In this document: in pieces, positions 60,019 to 64,000 of the stretch
Numbering within the stretch: the stretch's first letter is position 1
Layout of the letters: each line of letters opens with the position of its first letter
From: Brevibacillus choshinensis
GTDB taxonomy: Bacteria > Bacillota > Bacilli > Brevibacillales > Brevibacillaceae
Assembly: GCF_001420695.1 (NCBI RefSeq)
Contig: NZ_LJJB01000007.1
Span: forward strand, 1,790,990 to 1,854,989
Direction: 5' to 3'
DNA length: 64,000 nucleotides
Notes under the pieces: model-generated
The model's input: the letters and a program-made list of their open reading frames with translations, nothing else
Told to the model about the DNA's origin: nothing
Databases searched by the model: none
Made by a program: the position numbers and the translations under genes

Positions 60019-61342
60019 CTGTTTTGCCCCTTGCTTTCCACTGATACACGTAAGGAATTCCAAAAGTACTCACACTTGCCAGGTATGCGCAGACTACCAC
60101 TATCCCGACGAAGAGTCCCAGCACGCCGAATATCGCCGATAGAATCAGTAACAGATACTTGGAAATACGGATGGATATAGCATTGTGAAACCCGATCACC
60201 GTAAAACTTGCGATAGTAGTTGCAGCCAATATAATAATGAGGATGTTGCTGACAAGCTTTGCCTGCACCACTGCTTGCCCAAGGATAATGCCGCCAACCA
60301 TCGTTATCGTAGGTCCGATGGTTTTCGGAAGCCGGATACTGGCCTCAAGTATCAGTTCCAGGATGATGAGGAGAAGTAGTGTTTCGATCAAGGCAGGATA
60401 AGGGACGCCCACACGGCTGCTTGCAATCGATAAAGCAAGCTCAATTCGAAGTACGTCGGGATTTACCGAAACAAGGGCGACATACAATCCGGGCATCAAC
60501 ATGTTTGCCAATACGCCGACGATACGCAATAACCGAATGACTATCACGAAAAACAGAGGAAAATTCCGATCGCTCTCCTCTGCGAACATGTCCATGATTA
60601 GAGTCGGTAGAACAATGGCAAATGGAAAGCGATCAAGAAACAGAACCACTTTGCCCACCCCAAGTGCCGAGGCGACATTCTCGGGTAACTCGGTCGTATT
60701 GAACCGGGTAATTAACGTCCATTTCGGAAATCCAAACAGTTTGGATAACGAAAGCAAATTGGGAATATCTTTATCTAAATTGGATTCGATTCTTCGTATC
60801 ATTGCCGTGAGGAACGAGGTGTTTGTTTTCCCCTCCATGTATAAAAGTATTGCTCGTCTGCGTTGATCTTTTCCAAACCAGTATGACTGCGTTCGAAGTT
60901 TGTCCGAAAGCACGTGCTTTTTTAGAATTCCGATATTGGTATCAAGATCTTCTATGAAGGAGCTAATCGAACCGCGCATTACATTTTCGGTCGTTGGCGC
61001 TTCAATGGATCGGGACAAAGTACGGGATACCGGAATAACTTTTATGCAAGAGTTGGATGATTCAAGTAGAACGATCACATGTCCTTCTGTCATTGCGTCG
61101 ATTACTACTTGCTCTTCAGTATGGTTTATAAATTCACCGATTCCGATTTCGAGCGCACACAACGGCCTTTCTGCAGCGACGGCATTCTGAGCTTGCCGTT
61201 GAAGCAACATAAGGGTCTGGGGCAAATCAACTAGTGATGTGTACCCTGTGAGGGTGACAGGTTGATCGAAAAGAAACATGCGATGGAAAAACAAATCGGA
61301 ATCCCGCTTTTGTCTTGTCTGCAAACGTTCCAATAGGTCCAA
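60011..61342 (-). CDS. GerAA-family germinant receptor subunit
   Basis: A 443-residue GerA protein. SIEAPTTENVMRGSISSFIE, DLDTNIGILKKHV and the following membrane half (PYPALIETLLLLIILELILE) are standard. It forms the oligomeric channel of the receptor. It starts at TTG 61342 with a distant GGGAAG site and lacks about 40-50 residues at the N-terminus relative to typical GerAA; an ATG in another frame 20 nt upstream could indicate a start-proximal frameshift. First gene of the gerA-B-C operon. Confidence 0.88.
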   Translation of the reverse strand: MDLLERLQTRQKRDSDLFFHRMFLFDQPVTLTGYTSLVDLPQTLMLLQRQAQNAVAAERPLCALEIGIGEFINHTEEQVVIDAMTEGHVIVLLESSNSCIKVIPVSRTLSRSIEAPTTENVMRGSISSFIEDLDTNIGILKKHVLSDKLRTQSYWFGKDQRRRAILLYMEGKTNTSFLTAMIRRIESNLDKDIPNLLSLSKLFGFPKWTLITRFNTTELPENVASALGVGKVVLFLDRFPFAIVLPTLIMDMFAEESDRNFPLFFVIVIRLLRIVGVLANMLMPGLYVALVSVNPDVLRIELALSIASSRVGVPYPALIETLLLLIILELILEASIRLPKTIGPTITMVGGIILGQAVVQAKLVSNILIIILAATTIASFTVIGFHNAISIRISKYLLLILSAIFGVLGLFVGIVVVCAYLASVSTFGIPYVYQWKARGKTDG

Positions 61343-61674
61343 GCAAGTTCACTTCCCATCACTTATAATTTTTCAGTATTTCCAGATGGTGAGTGGTGCA
61401 AACTTGATTGATCAATCTCCTACCAATTTGGGTGGAGGCGCGCTCCATATATCGTTGAACTATGTGCAGAGATAGTAAAGATAGTTTTCAGACAGACTGG
61501 GCAATTGCTTACCAAAAGTCATTATCAGAACACGTCACGAAAGTAACTGGATCATTACGCTGATATGAACGATGCGGTCAATACCCCGTTGAATAATTTA
61601 ATGATTTTATCCTTTAAATGGATAGAAGTAACTCTTTTTAGCTTAGTTACCAAAAATTTTTTCAAGATTCGATT
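61343..61674. other. Stretch between gerAA and the truncated nucleotidase
   Basis: No gene, promoter or hairpin could be supported. A minus-strand open frame ending at 61555 (KLKRVTSIHLKDKIIKLFNG) has no start or ribosome site. The DNA immediately 5' of the nucleotidase homology is unrelated AT-rich sequence, so a rearrangement breakpoint lies near 61675. Confidence 0.5.
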
Positions 61675-62999
61675 GTGCCTTTCAAGATGAACCGACGGTA
61701 GAAGTGATGGAAGCAATTGGCTTTGACGTCGGTACTCTCGGTAATCATGAATTCGACGAAGGTATTGTTGAGTTGCAACGCATGATTCATGGCGGAGAAC
61801 ATCCAAAAGGAACAAAAGGCTATGATGGCATGAATTTCCCGATCGTTGCGGCAAATGCATTTGACACCGAAAAAGGTGAGCTTATAACAGAACCATATGT
61901 AATAAAAGAAGTTGGCGGTAAAAAGATCGGGTTCATAGGTGTCGTTACCCAAGAAACTCCAAATATGATTGTGAGAAAAGGAAATGAAACACTTAAAATA
62001 ACCGATGAAGTAGAAGCGATTAATCAATATACTGAAGAGTTAAAGAAGCAAGGTATCAAGGCCATTGTGGTCCTTGCTCACAATCCTACAACTCAAACAG
62101 GCAAAGCAGATTTATATGACGCAACAGATATCGCAGAGAGAGTGGATGACGAAGTAGACGTGATTTTCGCTGCCCACAACCATGTTTCTGTGAACAAAGA
62201 AGTAGACAATAAGTTAATCGTTCAAGCTTATTCGTATGGTTCAGCGTTTTCTGATGTAGATCTCGAGCTTGATCCTGTCTCTGGTGATATTGTTAGCAAA
62301 AAAGCGGAGATCGTAACTGTATATCAGAAGAATTACACTCCAGATTCCAATGTAGCTGCGATCATGAAAAAATACGAAGATTTGATTGCTCCGATTAAAG
62401 CTGAAGTAGTTGGTGTTTCCTCTGCAGCATTACCAAAAGGGTATCCTTCTGCCACAGAAGAGCAAGGTGATAACGCACTCGGAAATCTCATCGCGGATGG
62501 TATGAAAAAGACTATGGATGCAGATTTTGCGCTTATGAATGGCGGCGGTGTTCGTACGGATCTCCCGGCAGGTAATGTTACATTCGGTGATCTGTTCGCG
62601 ATTCAACCGTTTGGCAATGTGCTCAACAAGGTGAAGCTCAGCGGCGCGGATTTAGAGACGGTACTAAACAACCAAATTACGGACAGAGGTCTTGATTTCC
62701 ATATCGCCGGCTTTAAATACACGTATACCTACGATAGCACTACTAAATCAGGTAAAGTGGTGGACATCTTTTTGCCGGATGGAAGCAAGATCAACAAAAA
62801 CAACGAATATAGTGTTGTTGTGAACAACTATATGTACGGTAATGTGAAGTATGGTATTGGCTCTCTTGGTACAGATCTTGAGATTGGTCCAGTAGATTTA
62901 ACAGCAACGGTTGCTTATGTAAAATCACTGCCGAATCAATTTGATTATAAAGTGGAAGGTCGTATCCAAAAAGTAATGGTTCCAGTGACGACGCCATAA
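61675..62999 (+). pseudogene. 5'-nucleotidase/metallophosphatase lacking its N-terminus
   Basis: Homology begins at FQDEPTVEVMEAIGFDVGTL, GNHEFDEG and continues through VLAHNPTTQ, AAHNHVSV and a complete 5'-nucleotidase C-terminal domain (GGGVRTDLPAGNVTFGDLFA; DFHIAGFKYTYTYDS). The first ~90 residues with signal peptide and the DxH and GD metal ligands are missing. No start codon with a ribosome site opens the frame (first ATG 61704). It would be a secreted nucleotidase or cyclic phosphodiesterase, inactivated by a 5' deletion. Confidence 0.82.
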
Positions 63000-63027
63000 A
63001 CTTCATTTGTTAATATCGTGTATGTGT

Positions 63028-63070
63028 AAAGAGGATTTCCCGTGGGATTGCCATTGGGGTCCTCTTTATT
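63028..63070 (+). terminator. Terminator of the nucleotidase gene
   Basis: AAAGAGGA (63028-63035) pairs with TCCTCTTT (63060-63067); ATTTGG follows. The stretch to 63242 shows nothing else. Confidence 0.6.
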
Positions 63071-63242
63071 TGGTTCAGACTATGTAGCAGCTCGGCGCAT
63101 TTTATTTATCACAAGTACTGGACGCAGCATTTGCGCAATGTATGGCTGCCATGACATTGGGTGGCATACTTTCGAAGTCATGTTTGCTCTTCCTCAGGAT
63201 GCTCGTGAAACTCTCTGAATGAAGATGGAAAGCAACAGAATG

Positions 63243-63521
63243 TTAAACAACAGAGCAGCCCCTTATGGAAATAAGGGGCTTCCCACATAGGACTGCCATA
63301 TATAAGGCATGTCGCAGCCTGCTGGAACCTCTTTTCGTGATTCGATTAATAGTTGCCGTAAACTTCCCAGAAGAATGAACACTGGGGTCTACTCCAGCAA
63401 AAGCAACGAGTTTTTTAGGGTGATTAAACCGTTCTATCTCACCAATTTCAGAGATAATCGTTGCAGCGATTTTTTCTCCGATACCAGGGATAGATTGGAT
63501 AATCTTATATTCTTCAATCAC
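63243..63521 (-). mobile_element. IS110-family transposase C-terminal fragment
   Basis: The minus-strand frame holds IIQSIPGIGEKIAATIISEI, KKLVAFAGVDPSVHSSGKF and RGSSRLRHALYMAVLC, the transposase-20 domain of IS110. Similarity ends at ~63285; the last residues come from a hairpin (AGCCCCTTAT/ATAAGGGGCT, 63257-63280). The DEDD N-terminal domain is absent. It abuts the gerAB fragment at ~63525. Confidence 0.8.
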
Positions 63522-63528
63522 TACTTCT

Positions 63529-63780
63529 CTACAATGGGAAGCCCCTCCGAAATAGCATTGTCGTCTTCCACATCACCAGTGATAAAAAAAGTAGAACGAA
63601 GCAGATTAAACTAATCATGAAGTACATAGTGATCCGGTCAAACATCAGCCAAGTGACATTCACAGTACAAATCGTGATGAAAAACGGGGATTGAAACTGG
63701 GAAGCTGTGTTTTGTCCGAATGTTAAAAGCGGGACAGAAGTGGAGATCAGAAATAAGGGGAGAAGGAAACGCTTTAACCA
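63529..63780 (-). pseudogene. Second gerAB copy, C-terminal fragment
   Basis: The minus strand reads LLPLFLISTSVPLLTFGQNT, VTWLMFDRITMYFMISLICF and VMWKTTMLFRRGFPL. It is over 80 percent identical by eye to residues ~235-313 of the intact GerAB (58933-60018). Both ends are lost: the 3' side at the IS110 relic, the 5' side in unrelated sequence near 63780. Relic of a second receptor operon or of a local duplication. Confidence 0.8.
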
Positions 63781-64000
63781 TAATCTTAGCAACAAGTAGG
63801 AATACGAAGTTCCGAAATAACTTGTCCAGTTATGTATGAAACCCTCAATATAATTTAGCTTTGGTCTCAAACCTTGTCGTCCAACACAAAGTAACTAGAT
63901 CTTGTCTAGCTGAGAGTTCCGTCAAATATGAAGAGGAAGGGATTTTATGGATAATGATCATTTTATTGGTTACATTAATGGAAATTAAAAACAAGCGTGA
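63781..64000. other. End of window without a supported gene
   Basis: No gene could be supported. GAGGAAGGG at 63934 precedes an ATG opening only 13 codons (MDNDHFIGYINGN); a second ATG at 63977 runs off the window. Either could be the start of a gene outside. Confidence 0.4.

Overview
The window looks like chromosome of a spore-forming, aerobic Firmicute of the Brevibacillus/Paenibacillus type. The evidence is a gerA-type germinant receptor operon (57.8-61.3 kb), a CotA-like coat laccase (frameshifted), a CotF-family coat protein, several tiny YjcZ-like membrane peptides, strong AGGAGG-type ribosome binding sites and many GTG/TTG starts. No rRNA, tRNA, CRISPR array or intact prophage was seen. 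The genus is an inference from gene content; no marker gene is present.

Region 1 (1-10.2 kb): a CBS-CBS-PAS regulator, cut by the window edge, diverges from a catabolic operon that is preceded by a textbook sigma-54 promoter. The operon holds a gutted biotin carboxylase, a biotin carrier protein, a carboxyltransferase, an SDR, two parts of an AtuA-type protein, an enoyl-CoA hydratase and two acyl-CoA synthetases, plus the relic of a third. It reads as activation and degradation of an unusual acyl chain. The carboxylation step cannot work from this locus alone because the biotin carboxylase is deleted.

Region 2 (10.7-24.5 kb): a LacI-controlled catabolic cluster. It contains an SDR, the LacI regulator, a class III aminotransferase, a dimethylformamidase-large-subunit-like hydrolase, a complete LIV-type ABC importer, a second SDR, a TIM-barrel sugar isomerase/epimerase and a split transketolase. 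Near-identical palindromes (GTAAGCGSTTAM) precede three of the transcription units, and two of these sit just downstream of good sigma-A promoters, so they look like LacI operators. This combination is the best candidate here for an undescribed pathway: import of a nitrogen-containing small molecule, hydrolysis of a C-N bond, transamination, redox and isomerisation, then C2 transfer.

Region 3 (24.5-32.2 kb): a formate dehydrogenase/molybdenum cofactor operon (Cys-type FdhF, DUF1641, PsiE-like, MpsC-like, FdhD, MoaA, MoeA) with a long leader ending in a strong hairpin. moeA carries a one-base deletion. Region 4 (32.2-35.8 kb): PotD and IS21 relics, a structured intergenic element and katG with a PerR-like box.

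Region 5 (35.8-56 kb): an accessory zone of small operons (EamA exporter/LysR, FAD oxidoreductase/ECF41-like sigma factor, L,D-transpeptidase, LuxR/amidase, NlpC/P60 lipoprotein, alpha/beta hydrolase). It is interspersed with micro-ORFs, decaying gene fragments (XF1762-like, HIT, LRV-like, IS1, LicD, ACR3) and about eleven copies of an orientation-biased repeat (ACTAACGGGTWTCGATAGC) usually followed by a hairpin. No copy was seen outside this zone. Region 6 (56-64 kb): frameshifted cotA, the gerA operon on the minus strand, an N-terminally truncated 5'-nucleotidase, and an IS110 relic abutting a second, truncated gerAB.
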